Source: Streptomyces achromogenes (GTDB taxonomy: Bacteria > Actinomycetota > Actinomycetes > Streptomycetales > Streptomycetaceae). From it: a stretch of 64,000 nucleotides of DNA. The position numbers and the translations under genes were made by a program. The stretch is taken from NCBI RefSeq assembly GCF_030816715.1, contig NZ_JAUSYH010000001.1, positions 2,418,001 through 2,482,000 of the forward strand. The letters run 5' to 3'. Under the pieces are notes generated by a model. It ran no database searches. It worked only from the letters and a program-made list of their open reading frames with translations, and was not told the DNA's origin. This document shows, in pieces, positions 8,136 through 17,253 of the stretch (its first letter is position 1; the number at the start of each line of letters is the position of its first letter).

Positions 8136-8954
8136 TCACGCCTGGCGGCGCACGCCCTTCGCCAGGTCGCCAGCGAGCGCGCGGACCGCCTCGACGCCGG
8201 CCGCGTCGTCCGGCGCGTCCAGCATCCGCTTGACGAACGCCGAGCCGACGATCACGCCGTCGGCGAAGCCGGCCACCTCGGCGGCCTGCCGGGCGTCCGA
8301 GACGCCGAGGCCGACGCAGACCGGCAGGCCCGAGCCGGTGGCCCGGGTCCGGTCCACCAGGTCGTGGGCCTGCGCGCCGACCGACTCACGGGTGCCGGTG
8401 ACACCCATCAGCGAGGCGGCGTAGACGAAGCCGCTGCCCGCCTCGGTGATCTGCGCGAGCCGAGCGGCCCGGCTGCTCGGCGCGACGACGAAGACGGTCG
8501 CGAGGCCGTGCTTGTCGGCGTGCTCCCTCCACAGGGCCGACTCCTGCACCGGCAGGTCGGGCAGGATGCAGCCCGCGCCGCCGGCCTCGGCCAGTTCGGC
8601 GGTGAACCGCTCGACGCCGTAGCGGTCGATGGGGTTCCAGTACGTCATGACGAGGATCGGCTTGCCGGTGGCCTCGAACGCCTCGCGGACCGTGCGCATG
8701 ACGTCCGCGATGCGCACCCCGCCGCGCAGGGCGATGTCGTCGGCGGTCTGGATGACCGGGCCGTCGAGGACCGGGTCGCTGTGCGGCAGTCCGACCTCGA
8801 CCACGTCGGCGCCGCCGTCGAGGACGGCCTTGATCGCCTCGATGCCGCCGTCCACGGTCGGGAACCCGGCCGGGAGGTAGGCGATGAGCGCGGCGCGGTC
8901 CTCGGCCTTCGCGGCGGCCAGGGTGTCCGACAGCAGCTGGATGTTCCCGCTCAC
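8136..8954 (-). CDS. trpA: Tryptophan synthase alpha subunit
   Basis: TrpA cleaves indole-3-glycerol phosphate to indole and glyceraldehyde 3-phosphate and passes indole to TrpB. The protein has 272 residues, the usual length. The TrpA signature [14 protein letters not shown] spans 52-65 with catalytic E53 and D64, and [11 protein letters not shown] is at 26-36. The GTG start (8952-8954) overlaps the trpB stop as GTGA, giving translational coupling that suits an obligate alpha-beta complex. It is the last biosynthetic gene of the trpC-M-B-A run. Confidence 0.97.
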   Translation of the reverse strand: MSGNIQLLSDTLAAAKAEDRAALIAYLPAGFPTVDGGIEAIKAVLDGGADVVEVGLPHSDPVLDGPVIQTADDIALRGGVRIADVMRTVREAFEATGKPILVMTYWNPIDRYGVERFTAELAEAGGAGCILPDLPVQESALWREHADKHGLATVFVVAPSSRAARLAQITEAGSGFVYAASLMGVTGTRESVGAQAHDLVDRTRATGSGLPVCVGLGVSDARQAAEVAGFADGVIVGSAFVKRMLDAPDDAAGVEAVRALAGDLAKGVRRQA

Positions 8955-10234
8955 TTCGCGTCCCCCTCGATCTCCGCGGTGTCGGCCGCGTCGGCGGCGA
9001 CCTCGGCGTCGGTGTCGTACAGCCCGAAGTAGCGGGCTGCCGTGTCCATGTCCTTGTCGCCGCGACCCGACAGGTTCACGACGATCAGCCCGTCCGGGCC
9101 GAGTTCCCTGCCGACCTCCAGGGCGCCGGCCAGCGCGTGGGCGCTCTCGATGGCCGGGATGATGCCCTCGGTGCGCGACAGCAGGCGCAGCGCCTGCATG
9201 GCCGCGTCGTCGGTGACCGCGCGGTACTCGCCGCGGCCGGTGTCCTTGAGGTAGGAGTGCTCGGGGCCGATGCCCGGGTAGTCCAGGCCCGCCGAGATGG
9301 AGTACGGCTCGGTGATCTGGCCCTCGTCGTCCTGGAGGACGTAGGAGCGCGATCCGTGCAGGATGCCGGGCTCGCCCGCGGTCAGGGTCGCCGCGTGCTC
9401 GCCGGTCTCGACGCCGTGGCCGGCCGGCTCGCAGCCGATCAGGCGCACGCCGGCGTCCGGGATGAAGGCGTGGAAGAGGCCGATGGCGTTGGAGCCGCCG
9501 CCGACGCAGGCGACGGCCGCGTCGGGGAGGCGGCCGGCGCGCTCCAGGATCTGGCGGCGGGCCTCGACGCCGATGACCCGGTGGAAGTCGCGGACCATGG
9601 CCGGGAAGGGGTGCGGTCCCGCGACCGTCCCGAACAGGTAGTGCGTGCGGTCGACGTTGGCGACCCAGTCGCGGAACGCCTCGTTGATGGCGTCCTTCAG
9701 GGTGCGGCTGCCGGACTTCACGGCGACGACCTCGGCGCCCAGCATGCGCATCCGGGCCACGTTGAGTGCCTGGCGCCGGGTGTCGATCTCGCCCATGTAG
9801 ATGGTGCACTCGAGCCCGAAGAGGGCGCAGGCGGTGGCCGTGGCGACGCCGTGCTGGCCGGCGCCGGTCTCGGCGATCACGCGGGTCTTGCCCATGCGCT
9901 TGGTGAGCAGCGCCTGGCCCAGCACGTTGTTGATCTTGTGGGAGCCGGTGTGGTTGAGGTCCTCGCGCTTGAGGAACACCCGGGCGCCGCCGGCGTGTGC
10001 GGCGAACCTCGGCACCTCGGTGAGGGAGCTGGGGCGGCCGGTGTAGTGCACGAGCAGGTCGTCGAGCTCACGGGCGAACTCGGGGTCGTGCTTGGCCTTG
10101 TCGTACTCGACGGCAACCTCGTCCACGGCGGCGACGAGGGCCTCCGGGATGAACTTGCCGCCGAACGCGCCGAAATAGCCCTCGGCGGTGGGGACCTGAC
10201 CGTCGGGGTCGGGAATGAAGAACTCGCTGGGCAT
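8951..10234 (-). CDS. trpB: Tryptophan synthase beta subunit
   Basis: TrpB condenses indole with L-serine to tryptophan using pyridoxal phosphate. The protein has 427 residues. The PLP lysine is K100 in [13 protein letters not shown], and the phosphate-binding glycine loop GGGSNAIG follows later. The C-terminal tail (about 400-427) is Ala/Asp/Glu-rich. ATG 10232-10234 is preceded by GTGAGG at good spacing. Cotranscription with trpM upstream and overlap with trpA downstream are clear. Confidence 0.97.
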   Translation of the reverse strand: MPSEFFIPDPDGQVPTAEGYFGAFGGKFIPEALVAAVDEVAVEYDKAKHDPEFARELDDLLVHYTGRPSSLTEVPRFAAHAGGARVFLKREDLNHTGSHKINNVLGQALLTKRMGKTRVIAETGAGQHGVATATACALFGLECTIYMGEIDTRRQALNVARMRMLGAEVVAVKSGSRTLKDAINEAFRDWVANVDRTHYLFGTVAGPHPFPAMVRDFHRVIGVEARRQILERAGRLPDAAVACVGGGSNAIGLFHAFIPDAGVRLIGCEPAGHGVETGEHAATLTAGEPGILHGSRSYVLQDDEGQITEPYSISAGLDYPGIGPEHSYLKDTGRGEYRAVTDDAAMQALRLLSRTEGIIPAIESAHALAGALEVGRELGPDGLIVVNLSGRGDKDMDTAARYFGLYDTDAEVAADAADTAEIEGDAK

Positions 10235-10304
10235 GCGGAAACCTCACGGTGAGACGGTTTGGTGTGCGGACACGAAACGCCGTGGGGGCGGGGTCGTCGG
10301 ACGG

Positions 10305-10520
10305 CTAGCGGCCGCCGGTGGCTTGTCGCGCAGTTCCCCGCGCCCCTGGGGGGCGCCGCTGCCATCGCATGCCGTTCACCTGGCCCGGCTCGTCGCCGAT
10401 GACATACCGGACCCGTCGGCCGTGCACCCGGCGTGCGGGCGCGCGGCAGCCACGGGGGCGGCAGCCGCGCGCGAGGCGGGCGTACCGGTCCGTGGCGGTC
10501 GCGGGGGTCGTCGGAGTCAT
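10305..10520 (-). CDS. trpM: Small basic tryptophan-operon protein TrpM
   Basis: A 71-residue, arginine-rich protein between trpC and trpB, the position and sequence type (YARLARGCRPRGCRAPARRV, then VIGDEPGQVNGMRW) of Streptomyces TrpM. From memory, TrpM was linked to tryptophan supply and development in S. coelicolor; its biochemical role is unclear. The last dozen codons (GARGTARQATGGR) are read from a sequence that looks like a dispersed Streptomyces intergenic repeat (10321-10357), so the C-terminus may be a later addition. No good Shine-Dalgarno precedes the ATG. The trpC stop is 21 bases upstream. Confidence 0.75.
   Translation of the reverse strand: MTPTTPATATDRYARLARGCRPRGCRAPARRVHGRRVRYVIGDEPGQVNGMRWQRRPPGARGTARQATGGR
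10321..10357. repeat. Probable dispersed Streptomyces short repeat overlapping the 3' end of trpM
   Basis: The stretch reads, on the minus strand, GGGGCGCGGGGAACTGCGCG followed by ACAAGC. From general knowledge this string, with small variations, is scattered through intergenic regions of Streptomyces genomes. Here it is in frame with the end of trpM. A copy count in a complete genome would settle it. Confidence 0.5.
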
Positions 10521-10541
10521 CGGGGCAAGCCTAGCGGGAGA

Positions 10542-11351
10542 TCAGCCCCGGCCGTGGCGCAGTGCGGGGTGCTCGCCCGCCGCGACCAGGTCGGCCACCG
10601 CGGTCTTGGGGTCGCGGCCGGTCACCAGCGACTCGCCGACGAGGACCGCGTCGGCGCCGGCGTTGGCGTACGCGATGAGGTCGTGCGGGCCTCGCACCCC
10701 GGACTCGGCGATCTTGACGATGCTCGCCGGGATCTCGGGGGCCACCCGCTCGAAGGTGCCCCGGTCGACCTCGAGGGTCTTCAGGTTGCGCGCGTTGACG
10801 CCGATCACCTTGGCGCCGGCGTCGACGGCGCGCTCGACCTCGTCCTCGTCGTGGACCTCGACGAGCGGGGTGAGGCCGATGGACACGGCGCGCTCGATCA
10901 GGGACTCCAGGGCCGACTGCTCGAGGGCGGCCACGATGAGCAGCGCGAGGTCGGCGCCGTACGCGCGGGCCTCCCACAGCTGGTACGAGGTGACGATGAA
11001 GTCCTTGCGCAGGACGGGGATGTCCACGCGCGCGCGGACCGCCTCGAGGTCGGCGAGCGAGCCGCCGAACCGGCGCTGCTCGGTGAGGACGGAGATGACC
11101 GCCGCGCCGCCCGCCTCGTAGTCGGCGGCGAGGCCGGCGGGGTCGGCGATCGCGGCGAGCGCGCCCTTGGACGGGCTGGAGCGCTTGACCTCGCAGATGA
11201 CCTTGACGCCGTCGCCGCGGAGCGCCGCGACCCCGTCCTTGGCCGCGGGCGCCTTGGCCGCCAGCTCCTTGAGCTCGTCGAGGCTGACGCGCGCCTGCCG
11301 CTCCGCGAGGTCGGCACGGACTCCGTCGATGATCTCGTCGAGCACACTCAC
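10542..11351 (-). CDS. trpC: Indole-3-glycerol phosphate synthase
   Basis: TrpC closes the indole ring, converting carboxyphenylaminodeoxyribulose phosphate to indole-3-glycerol phosphate. The protein has 269 residues. Active-site residues are visible: E54, K56 and S58 in [12 protein letters not shown]116 in LRKDFI, and the phosphate-binding GESLV near the end. GTG 11349-11351 is selected because it starts the conserved [10 protein letters not shown] and follows a GGGGG ribosome site; the frame stays open further upstream but that part is not conserved-looking. It begins the trpC-M-B-A group. Confidence 0.96.
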   Translation of the reverse strand: MSVLDEIIDGVRADLAERQARVSLDELKELAAKAPAAKDGVAALRGDGVKVICEVKRSSPSKGALAAIADPAGLAADYEAGGAAVISVLTEQRRFGGSLADLEAVRARVDIPVLRKDFIVTSYQLWEARAYGADLALLIVAALEQSALESLIERAVSIGLTPLVEVHDEDEVERAVDAGAKVIGVNARNLKTLEVDRGTFERVAPEIPASIVKIAESGVRGPHDLIAYANAGADAVLVGESLVTGRDPKTAVADLVAAGEHPALRHGRG

Positions 11352-11497
11352 GCGAGCGGCCCCCTTCCGGCTGAGAGACGGTCGGCGCTTTCCGCGACCG
11401 AGGGAGAAACAGATGGTCACTCGATGGTATCCGGAGCGGGGCGATGGCCTCGCATCCGGTTGACGGCGGTCCCAATACCTGGACATCGCCCTGTGGA

Positions 11498-11932
11498 TCA
11501 AGGGTGTAGCCAGCCGCCGAACGGCAGGTTCCGGACAACCGTGAAGACCAGCAGCAACGCACCGAGCGTCCACAGTTGCACGGAGGTGGGGTCGAGGCGC
11601 ACGGGCCGGCCGCGCGCCGCGCGGACCACCCAGACGGTCCACATGACGGCGAAGCCCAGATAGGCGACGACGGCCGGAGCGTTGTCGTGCAGGGCGGTCC
11701 GCAGATCTCCGTGGACGAACGCGTGCGCGCTGCGCAGGCCTCCGCAGCCGGGGCAGTACAGGCCCGTGTAGCGCAGCAGCGGGCAGGCCGGGTAGTGGCC
11801 GGCTTCGTTGGGGTCGACGGCCCCGACGTAGGCGAAGGCCCCGGCGACGGCCGCGAGGATGCCGGCGGGCACGGCCAGGCGCCCGAGGGCGGTGGTCGTC
11901 ACGCTGCGGCTGTCGGCGTTCACGGTTCGCAT
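11498..11932 (-). CDS. DUF2752 family membrane protein
   Basis: A 144-residue membrane protein with three probable helices (near residues 15-38, 75-100 and 115-135). It carries the DUF2752 signature [20 protein letters not shown], with paired cysteines and a conserved histidine shortly after. The function of the family is unknown; metal or haem binding by the cysteines is only a guess. ATG 11930-11932 is chosen; an earlier GTG at 11953 adds seven basic residues. It lies between two other small genes of the trp block, as in other Streptomyces. Confidence 0.8.
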   Translation of the reverse strand: MRTVNADSRSVTTTALGRLAVPAGILAAVAGAFAYVGAVDPNEAGHYPACPLLRYTGLYCPGCGGLRSAHAFVHGDLRTALHDNAPAVVAYLGFAVMWTVWVVRAARGRPVRLDPTSVQLWTLGALLLVFTVVRNLPFGGWLHP

Positions 11933-11982
11933 TGTGCCCCGGCGCGGCCGCACGCGCGCGTGCGGGGGCGGCCGGGCAGGCG

Positions 11983-12017
11983 TGAGGGGCGGCCGGTCGC
12001 CCCCCGGCCGCCCCTCA
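11983..12017. terminator. Hairpin after the HGxxPAAW gene
   Basis: A 14-bp perfect stem (11983-11996 with 12004-12017) with a 7-base loop lies just after the 12033 stop and before the DUF2752 start on the minus strand. It is a likely transcription terminator that splits the trp block into sub-transcripts. Confidence 0.75.
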
Positions 12018-12032
12018 GGAGGTACGGGGCGC

Positions 12033-12299
12033 TCAGCCCTCGGCGCCCGCCGGTTCGCGGGTGGCCGTGGCCGAGGCCGTCGCCTGGTGCACCGGCCGGG
12101 CCGCGGCCTTCGGCCGGCCCAGGCCCGCCGCCCGCATGGCGAGGCCGACGAATCCGGAGAGCGCCACGATCGCCATGCCGGCCCAGAAGCCGAGCGGCTC
12201 GGCCATCACCATGAACGCGCCCGCGACGGTGAACCCGATGATGGCGATGGTGACACCGGTCCAGGCGGCCGGGGTGTGTCCGTGGCTGCTGCCCGCCAT
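12033..12299 (-). CDS. Small two-helix membrane protein (HGxxPAAW type)
   Basis: An 88-residue protein with the conserved start SSHGHTPAAWTGVTI that names an actinobacterial family of unknown function. Two hydrophobic segments lie near residues 16-34 and 38-56, followed by an Ala/Thr/Arg tail. ATG 12297-12299 follows GAGGAG with a 6-base gap, so this start is well supported over the longer open frame. It is found with tryptophan genes in Streptomyces, which hints at a link but shows no mechanism. Confidence 0.8.
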   Translation of the reverse strand: MAGSSHGHTPAAWTGVTIAIIGFTVAGAFMVMAEPLGFWAGMAIVALSGFVGLAMRAAGLGRPKAAARPVHQATASATATREPAGAEG

Positions 12300-12454
12300 G
12301 ACTTGCTCCTCATTGCTGTCTCTGTGTCCGTCCGAGCCGGACGCTCGTCGTCCATTGTCCCGTACGCGCACGCGTGGCGGACGCGGGGGTGGGATCCGGT
12401 CGCGTCTGATGCGCCACACCGGTGGCACGGGACGGCGACCTGGTCAGGGGCCTG

Positions 12455-13102
12455 TCAGGCGGGGCCGGCGCCGGTCGGGTCCTCGCCCCGGTCCAGGGCC
12501 TTCCACATCTCCTCGGGCCGGTCGGGGTCGGCGGGCCTCGCGGCGCGCCGGGGGCGGGGGGTGCCGTCGCGTTCGTAGCGGCCCGACATGGCGGGCCACC
12601 GGCGGCCGTAGCGCAGGGCGAGCAGGCCGGCGAGAAGGATCAGGGCGCCGCCCGCGGCGGCCGCGTAGGGCCAGGCGGTGTGGGTGAACGAGGCGACGGT
12701 GGCCGAGGTGTCGCCGGAGGCCTTGGCGGCCTGCTCGTCGAGCGCGGAGCCGTCGCTCGCGCCGATCAGGGCGGTGGCCATGATCCCGGCGCCGGACAGG
12801 GCGAGGAGCGCGGAGACGGCGAGGCGGCCGGTGCGGCGGACGGCGAAGACGGCGACGAGGGCGGCCAGGCCCACTATGGCGAGCGCCGCGGGCACGCCCG
12901 TCACGTCGCTGCCCCTGGCGGTCAGCGGGAAGGCGCCGCCGGCCACCGTGGCCGTGCCCTCCGACCAGCGCTGTCGGGTGGACAGCAGGGCCATGGCCGC
13001 GCCCAGCGCGCCGCACAGCAGGGCGAGGGCGAGGCTCCGGCGGCCCGACCGGGCGGACGCGGTCTCGGAACGGGGGTAAGGAGCAGCAGTCACGTACTCC
13101 AC
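12455..13102 (-). CDS. Tryptophan-operon-associated membrane protein (TIGR02234 type)
   Basis: A 215-residue protein with four hydrophobic segments (about 22-42, 68-88, 95-113 and 140-165) and a charged, proline-rich C-terminus with the ending RPEEMWKALDRGEDPT. This size and position after trpE fit the actinobacterial 'trp biosynthesis-associated membrane protein' family. Its function is not known; a role in aromatic compound transport or regulation is speculation. GTG 13102 gives the full frame; GTG 13093 is an alternative. It starts 85 bases after the trpE stop. Confidence 0.8.
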   Translation of the reverse strand: MEYVTAAPYPRSETASARSGRRSLALALLCGALGAAMALLSTRQRWSEGTATVAGGAFPLTARGSDVTGVPAALAIVGLAALVAVFAVRRTGRLAVSALLALSGAGIMATALIGASDGSALDEQAAKASGDTSATVASFTHTAWPYAAAAGGALILLAGLLALRYGRRWPAMSGRYERDGTPRPRRAARPADPDRPEEMWKALDRGEDPTGAGPA

Positions 13103-13187
13103 TATCGCCTGAACCCCGGGCGATACGTCACCCGGGGTTCCGTGAGACGCGTCCTATCGGGCGGCGGGCGGCTCGCTCCGGGCCTTC

Positions 13188-14675
13188 TCAGGCGCTCCGG
13201 CCGCCCAGTCGGTTGGCGGTGTGGACGGCGCGCAGGACGGCCGCGGCCTTGTTGCGGCACTCCTGGTCCTCGGCGACCGGGTCGGAGTCGGCGACGATGC
13301 CCGCGCCCGCCTGCACGTAGGCGGTGCCGTCGCGCAGCAGGGCGGTGCGGATGGCGATGGCCGTGTCGGAGTCCCCCGCGAAGTCCAGGTAGCCCACGCA
13401 GCCGCCGTACATGCCGCGCCGGGACGGCTCCAGCTCGTCGATGATCTGCATGGCGCGCGGCTTGGGCGCGCCGGAGAGGGTGCCGGCGGGGAAGCACGCG
13501 GTGAGGACGTCGAAGGCGGTGCGGCCGGCGGCGACCTGCCCGGTGACGGTGGAGACGATGTGCATCACGTGCGAGTACCGCTCGACGGACATGAAGTCGA
13601 CGACCTCGACCGAGCCCGGCTCGCAGACCCGCCCCAGGTCGTTGCGGCCCAGGTCGACGAGCATGAGGTGCTCGGCGCGCTCCTTGGGGTCGGCGAGCAG
13701 TTCGTCGGCGAGGGCCTGGTCCTCCTGCGGGGTGGCGCCCCGGTGCCGGGTGCCGGCGATGGGGTGGACCATGGCCCGTCCGTCCTCGACCTTGACCAGG
13801 GCCTCCGGGGAGGAGCCGACGACGTCGAAGCCGTCGAAGCGGAACAGGTACATGTACGGGGAGGGGTTGGTGGCCCGCAGGACCCGGTAGACGTCCAGCG
13901 CGCTCGCGGTGCACTCCGTCTCGAAGCGCTGGGAGGGGACGACCTGGAAGGCCTCGCCCGCGCGGATGCGCTCCTTGACGTCCTCGACGGCCGCCCGGAA
14001 GTCGGGGCCGCCCCACAGGGCGGTGTACTCGGGCAGTTCGGAGGGCGGCAGGACGGCCGGGGGCTGGGCGACCGCGCGGGAGAGGTCGGCCTCCATGGCG
14101 TCCAGCCGGGCCGTCGCGTCGGCGTAGGCCTCGTCGACGCCGGTGTCGAGGTCGTTGTGGTTGATCGCGTTGGCGATCAGCAGGACGGAGCCCTCCCAGT
14201 GGTCCATGACGGCGAGGTCGCTGGTGAGCAGCATCGTCAGCTCGGGCAGCTTCAGATCGTCGCGCTCGCCGGGGCCGATCTTCTCCAGGCGGCGCACGAT
14301 GTCGTAGCCGAGGTAGCCGACCATGCCGCCGGTGAAGGGCGGCAGGCCCTCCTGGTGGGGGGTGTGCAGGGTCTCGATGGTGGCGCGCAGCGCGGCGAGC
14401 GGGTCGCCCTCGGCGGGGACGCCGACGGGCGGGGCGCCGAGCCAGTGGGCCTGGCCGTCGCGTGCGGTGAGCGTGGCGGCGCTGCGGACGCCGACGAAGG
14501 AGTACCGGGACCAGGAGCGGCCGTTCTCCGCGGACTCCAGCAGGAAGGTGCCGGGGCGCTCGGCGGCGAGCTTGCGGTAGAGCGCGACCGGGGTGTCGCC
14601 GTCGGCGAGGAGTTTGCGGGTGACCGGGATGACCCGACGGTCGGTGGCCAGCTTGCGGAACGTCTCGAGGTCCAT
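13188..14675 (-). CDS. trpE: Anthranilate synthase component I
   Basis: TrpE converts chorismate to anthranilate, using ammonia supplied by a glutamine amidotransferase partner that is not in this window. The protein has 495 residues. The tryptophan feedback motif LLESx10S is present (L45-S48 and S59), so the enzyme should be inhibited by tryptophan. Chorismate-site signatures [19 protein letters not shown] and [15 protein letters not shown] are intact. ATG 14673-14675 lies 11 bases after the hisI stop, so hisI and trpE form one transcript. I see no Trp-rich leader peptide between them. Confidence 0.96.
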   Translation of the reverse strand: MDLETFRKLATDRRVIPVTRKLLADGDTPVALYRKLAAERPGTFLLESAENGRSWSRYSFVGVRSAATLTARDGQAHWLGAPPVGVPAEGDPLAALRATIETLHTPHQEGLPPFTGGMVGYLGYDIVRRLEKIGPGERDDLKLPELTMLLTSDLAVMDHWEGSVLLIANAINHNDLDTGVDEAYADATARLDAMEADLSRAVAQPPAVLPPSELPEYTALWGGPDFRAAVEDVKERIRAGEAFQVVPSQRFETECTASALDVYRVLRATNPSPYMYLFRFDGFDVVGSSPEALVKVEDGRAMVHPIAGTRHRGATPQEDQALADELLADPKERAEHLMLVDLGRNDLGRVCEPGSVEVVDFMSVERYSHVMHIVSTVTGQVAAGRTAFDVLTACFPAGTLSGAPKPRAMQIIDELEPSRRGMYGGCVGYLDFAGDSDTAIAIRTALLRDGTAYVQAGAGIVADSDPVAEDQECRNKAAAVLRAVHTANRLGGRSA

Positions 14676-14686
14676 GGCGGCTGACC

Positions 14687-15106
14687 TTACTGATCCGAGG
14701 CCGGGACGCCGGAATCGGCGACCGCGGCGTCCGTCAGGGGGTCGGCGTCCTTCAGGAGCACGTCGGCCTCGAAGCAGGTGCGCGCGCCGGTGTGGCAAGC
14801 AGCGCCGGTCTGGTCGACCTGGACGAGCACGGTGTCGGCGTCGCAGTCGAGGGCGACGGACCTGACCTGCTGGACGTGGCCGGAGGTATCGCCCTTGACC
14901 CAGTACTCACGGCGGCTGCGCGACCAGTAGGTGCAGCGGCCGGTGGTGAGCGTGCGGTGCAGCGCCTCGTCGTCCATCCAGCCGAGCATGAGCACCTCAC
15001 CGGTGTCGTACTGCTGGGCGATGGCGGGGACGAGCCCGTCGGGGCTGCGCTTGAGACGCGCGGCGATGGCGGGGTCCAGGCTGCTGGGCGTGGGCGTGCT
15101 GGTCAT
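14687..15106 (-). CDS. hisI: Phosphoribosyl-AMP cyclohydrolase
   Basis: HisI opens the adenine ring of phosphoribosyl-AMP in histidine synthesis (third step). The protein has 139 residues. Visible motifs are [16 protein letters not shown], the Mg site DCDADT (from [11 protein letters not shown]) and the zinc cysteines in [10 protein letters not shown]. It has no HisE domain, as expected when hisE is separate. ATG 15104-15106 is chosen; ATG 15115 is possible. The gene lies apart from the main his operon and leads into trpE, a typical actinobacterial arrangement. Confidence 0.93.
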   Translation of the reverse strand: MTSTPTPSSLDPAIAARLKRSPDGLVPAIAQQYDTGEVLMLGWMDDEALHRTLTTGRCTYWSRSRREYWVKGDTSGHVQQVRSVALDCDADTVLVQVDQTGAACHTGARTCFEADVLLKDADPLTDAAVADSGVPASDQ

Positions 15107-15189
15107 GCCTGCCATTGTGCCGCGCGCCACTGACGGTGACGGCTCGGTGTCCACTGGGCGGACCGTGCGCGGGGTCGTAGGCTGGCCGC

Positions 15190-15825
15190 ATGTCCACTTT
15201 CGCGAAGCGTGAACGGCTGTTGCTCGCCGACCTCTTGGAGACCGCGGGCCCTGACGCGCCCACGCTCTGCGAGGGCTGGCAGACCCGTGACCTGGCCGCG
15301 CACCTGGTGGTGCGCGAACGCCGTCCGGACGCCGCCGGGGGCATCCTGATCAAGCAGCTCGCGCCGCGGCTGGACCGGGTGATGGAGGAGTTCGCCGCGA
15401 AGCCGTACGGGGAGCTGATCCAGCTGATCCGCACGGGCCCGCCGCGTTTCTCCCCGTTCCAGCTCAAGCAGCTCGACGAGGCGTCCAACACCATCGAGTT
15501 CTACGTGCACACGGAGGACGTCCGCCGGGCCACGCCCGACTGGTCCTCGCGCGAGCTCGACCCGGTCTTCCAGGACGCCCTGTGGTCGCGTCTGGAGCGC
15601 ACCGCGCGCCTGATGGGCCGCGGCACCCCGACGGGCCTGGTCCTGCGCCGTCCGGACGGCCGTACGGCGGTCGCCAACCGGGGCACGCCGGTCGTGACGG
15701 CGACGGGCGAGCCGTCGGAGCTGCTGCTGTTCCTGTACGGCCGGCAGAGCGCCGCCGCGGTGGAGCTGGACGGCGAGAAGGAAGCGATCGACCGGCTGCA
15801 CGGCGGCAAGCAGCTCGGCATCTGA
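15190..15825 (+). CDS. TIGR03085 family metal-binding protein (DinB/mycothiol-type fold)
   Basis: A 211-residue protein that resembles the TIGR03085 / maleylpyruvate isomerase-like N-terminal four-helix fold. Key signs are [18 protein letters not shown], with a probable metal histidine in AAHL, and [15 protein letters not shown] with a second histidine and acidic residues. Proteins of this fold often use mycothiol or bacillithiol as cofactor, but this member's reaction is unknown. It is divergent from hisI with 83 bases between starts and is followed by a G/C-rich hairpin. Confidence 0.8.
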   Translation: MSTFAKRERLLLADLLETAGPDAPTLCEGWQTRDLAAHLVVRERRPDAAGGILIKQLAPRLDRVMEEFAAKPYGELIQLIRTGPPRFSPFQLKQLDEASNTIEFYVHTEDVRRATPDWSSRELDPVFQDALWSRLERTARLMGRGTPTGLVLRRPDGRTAVANRGTPVVTATGEPSELLLFLYGRQSAAAVELDGEKEAIDRLHGGKQLGI

Positions 15826-15842
15826 CCCGCGCGGGCGGAGCC

Positions 15843-15869
15843 GGGGCCGGGCGTCGGCGGCCCGGCCCC
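15843..15869. terminator. Hairpin between convergent genes
   Basis: A 9-bp perfect stem (15843-15851 with 15861-15869) sits between the TIGR03085-type gene stop (15825) and the MFS stop (15882). It can act for both convergent transcripts. Confidence 0.55.
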
Positions 15870-15881
15870 CGGGGCATGCGG

Positions 15882-17135
15882 TCAGCGCGGCAGTTCGGCG
15901 CGGCGCAGGTTGCGCACGCCGAGGGCCGTGACCCCGCCGAGCCCGCAGACCGCGGCGCTGGCGACGAACACGGGCCCGGTGCCCCAGGCCCCGACGGCCG
16001 CGGCCGACACCGGCATGCTGAGCGGGGCGAGGCCGACGCTGACGAGGCTGGAGACGGCGGTGACGCGGCCCAGGTAGGCCGGGGCGGTCTGGGTCTGCAG
16101 CAGGGCTCCGCACACGGCGCCGCTGAGCCCGGCGAGCAGCCCGATCAGCAGGGCCGTGCCGACGGCGGTTGCGAGGGTGGGTGCGAAGGCGAGGCCGCCG
16201 ATGGCCACGGAGCCCGCCAGGATCGACGAGCCGGCCAGCCGGCCGGCGTGCGGGAGCCGTCCCCTCAGGGTCAGCAGCAGCGAGGCGGCGCCCGCGCCGA
16301 CGCCGAACCCGGAGAGCACCCAGCCCATGCCGGCGGCGCCCCAGCCACGCTCGTCGGCGAGCAGGGTCAGGCCCACGTTGAGGGGTCCGACGAAGCCCAG
16401 GTCGCCGAGGGCGATGGCCAGCATCAGCGGGGCGAGGACGCGGTGGCGGCGCACGTACCGCAGGCCGGCCAGCAGGTCGCTCCAGGCGGTGCCGCCGGCG
16501 GCCGCCTGGTCGTCGGCGGGCAGCTCGCGGATGCGCACGGAGCACAGCAGCGGCACGGAGACCGCTATCAGCAGTCCTGCCAGGGCGAACGCGGCGGCCG
16601 CGCCGCCGGCCGCCACCCCGAGACCGCCGAGCGGTCCGCCGACGACGCTCGCGAACCGGATGGCGAGGCCGCGCATGCCCTGGACGCGCGCGAGCTGCCC
16701 GCGGCTCGTCACGCGCGCGGGCAGCGCGCCCACGGCCGGCAGGAAGACGGCGTCGACGGCGCCGAAGACCAGGGCGAGCAGCGCGAGCGGCCACAGGCCG
16801 GGAGTGGTCGCGTACAGCAGCGCGGCCACCGCGAGGACGGCCGCGCAGCGCACGGCGTCGCTGCCGATGACGACCCGGCGCGGACCCAGCCGGTCGGCGA
16901 TCACTCCCCCGCCCAGCATCAGCAGGGCCCGCGGCACGGCGCTCGCCGTCATCACCAGCCCGGCCTGCGCGGGCGTGCCGGCCTGGACGGCGGCCCACGA
17001 CAGGGCGATGTAGTAGACGCTGTCGCCGACCATGGAAGCGGTGTAGGCGGTGAGCCAGCGCAGCACGTCGGGGTCGCGGTGGGCGGGGAGTTCGGGGGCG
17101 GCGCGCTGGACGGTCTCGTGCGTGGCGGTGGTCAC
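15882..17135 (-). CDS. MFS family exporter
   Basis: A 417-residue major facilitator with about 12 hydrophobic helices. The loop-2 signature is seen as GGVIADRLGPRRVV, as in drug exporters of the MFS_3/DHA3-like group. GTG 17133-17135 is chosen because GAGAGG lies six bases upstream. The frame continues upstream without stop through a 12-base repeat array to GTG 17261, which overlaps the regulator's stop by eight bases; that would add a VxDS-repeat N-terminus of about 42 residues and cannot be excluded. It is co-oriented with the ArsR-type regulator just upstream, so the pair is probably an inducible efflux unit with unknown substrate. Confidence 0.87.
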   Translation of the reverse strand: MTTATHETVQRAAPELPAHRDPDVLRWLTAYTASMVGDSVYYIALSWAAVQAGTPAQAGLVMTASAVPRALLMLGGGVIADRLGPRRVVIGSDAVRCAAVLAVAALLYATTPGLWPLALLALVFGAVDAVFLPAVGALPARVTSRGQLARVQGMRGLAIRFASVVGGPLGGLGVAAGGAAAAFALAGLLIAVSVPLLCSVRIRELPADDQAAAGGTAWSDLLAGLRYVRRHRVLAPLMLAIALGDLGFVGPLNVGLTLLADERGWGAAGMGWVLSGFGVGAGAASLLLTLRGRLPHAGRLAGSSILAGSVAIGGLAFAPTLATAVGTALLIGLLAGLSGAVCGALLQTQTAPAYLGRVTAVSSLVSVGLAPLSMPVSAAAVGAWGTGPVFVASAAVCGLGGVTALGVRNLRRAELPR

Positions 17136-17150
17136 CGGCAGCCTCTCTCG

Positions 17151-17222
17151 CACGGAGTCGGACACGGAATCAGTCACGGAATCAGTCACGGAATCAGGCA
17201 CGTGATCAGGTACGCGATCGAG
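17151..17222. repeat. Six 12-bp tandem repeats between the ArsR-type gene and the MFS gene
   Basis: Six head-to-tail units at 17151, 17163, 17175, 17187, 17199 and 17211, with consensus cacggaatcagt on the plus strand. Two units are identical and the others differ at one to six positions. On the minus strand each unit reads as four codons (V-T/P/S-D-S) in frame with the MFS gene, and five of the six units contain a GTG. Confidence 0.85.
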
Positions 17223-17253
17223 CGCGGCGTCGGGCACCGGCTCCGCCACGGGC

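Noticed and set aside
11352..11497. Possible trp attenuator leader upstream of trpC
   Set aside because: The region upstream of the GTG start holds no short frame with repeated Trp codons next to a terminator/antiterminator pair.
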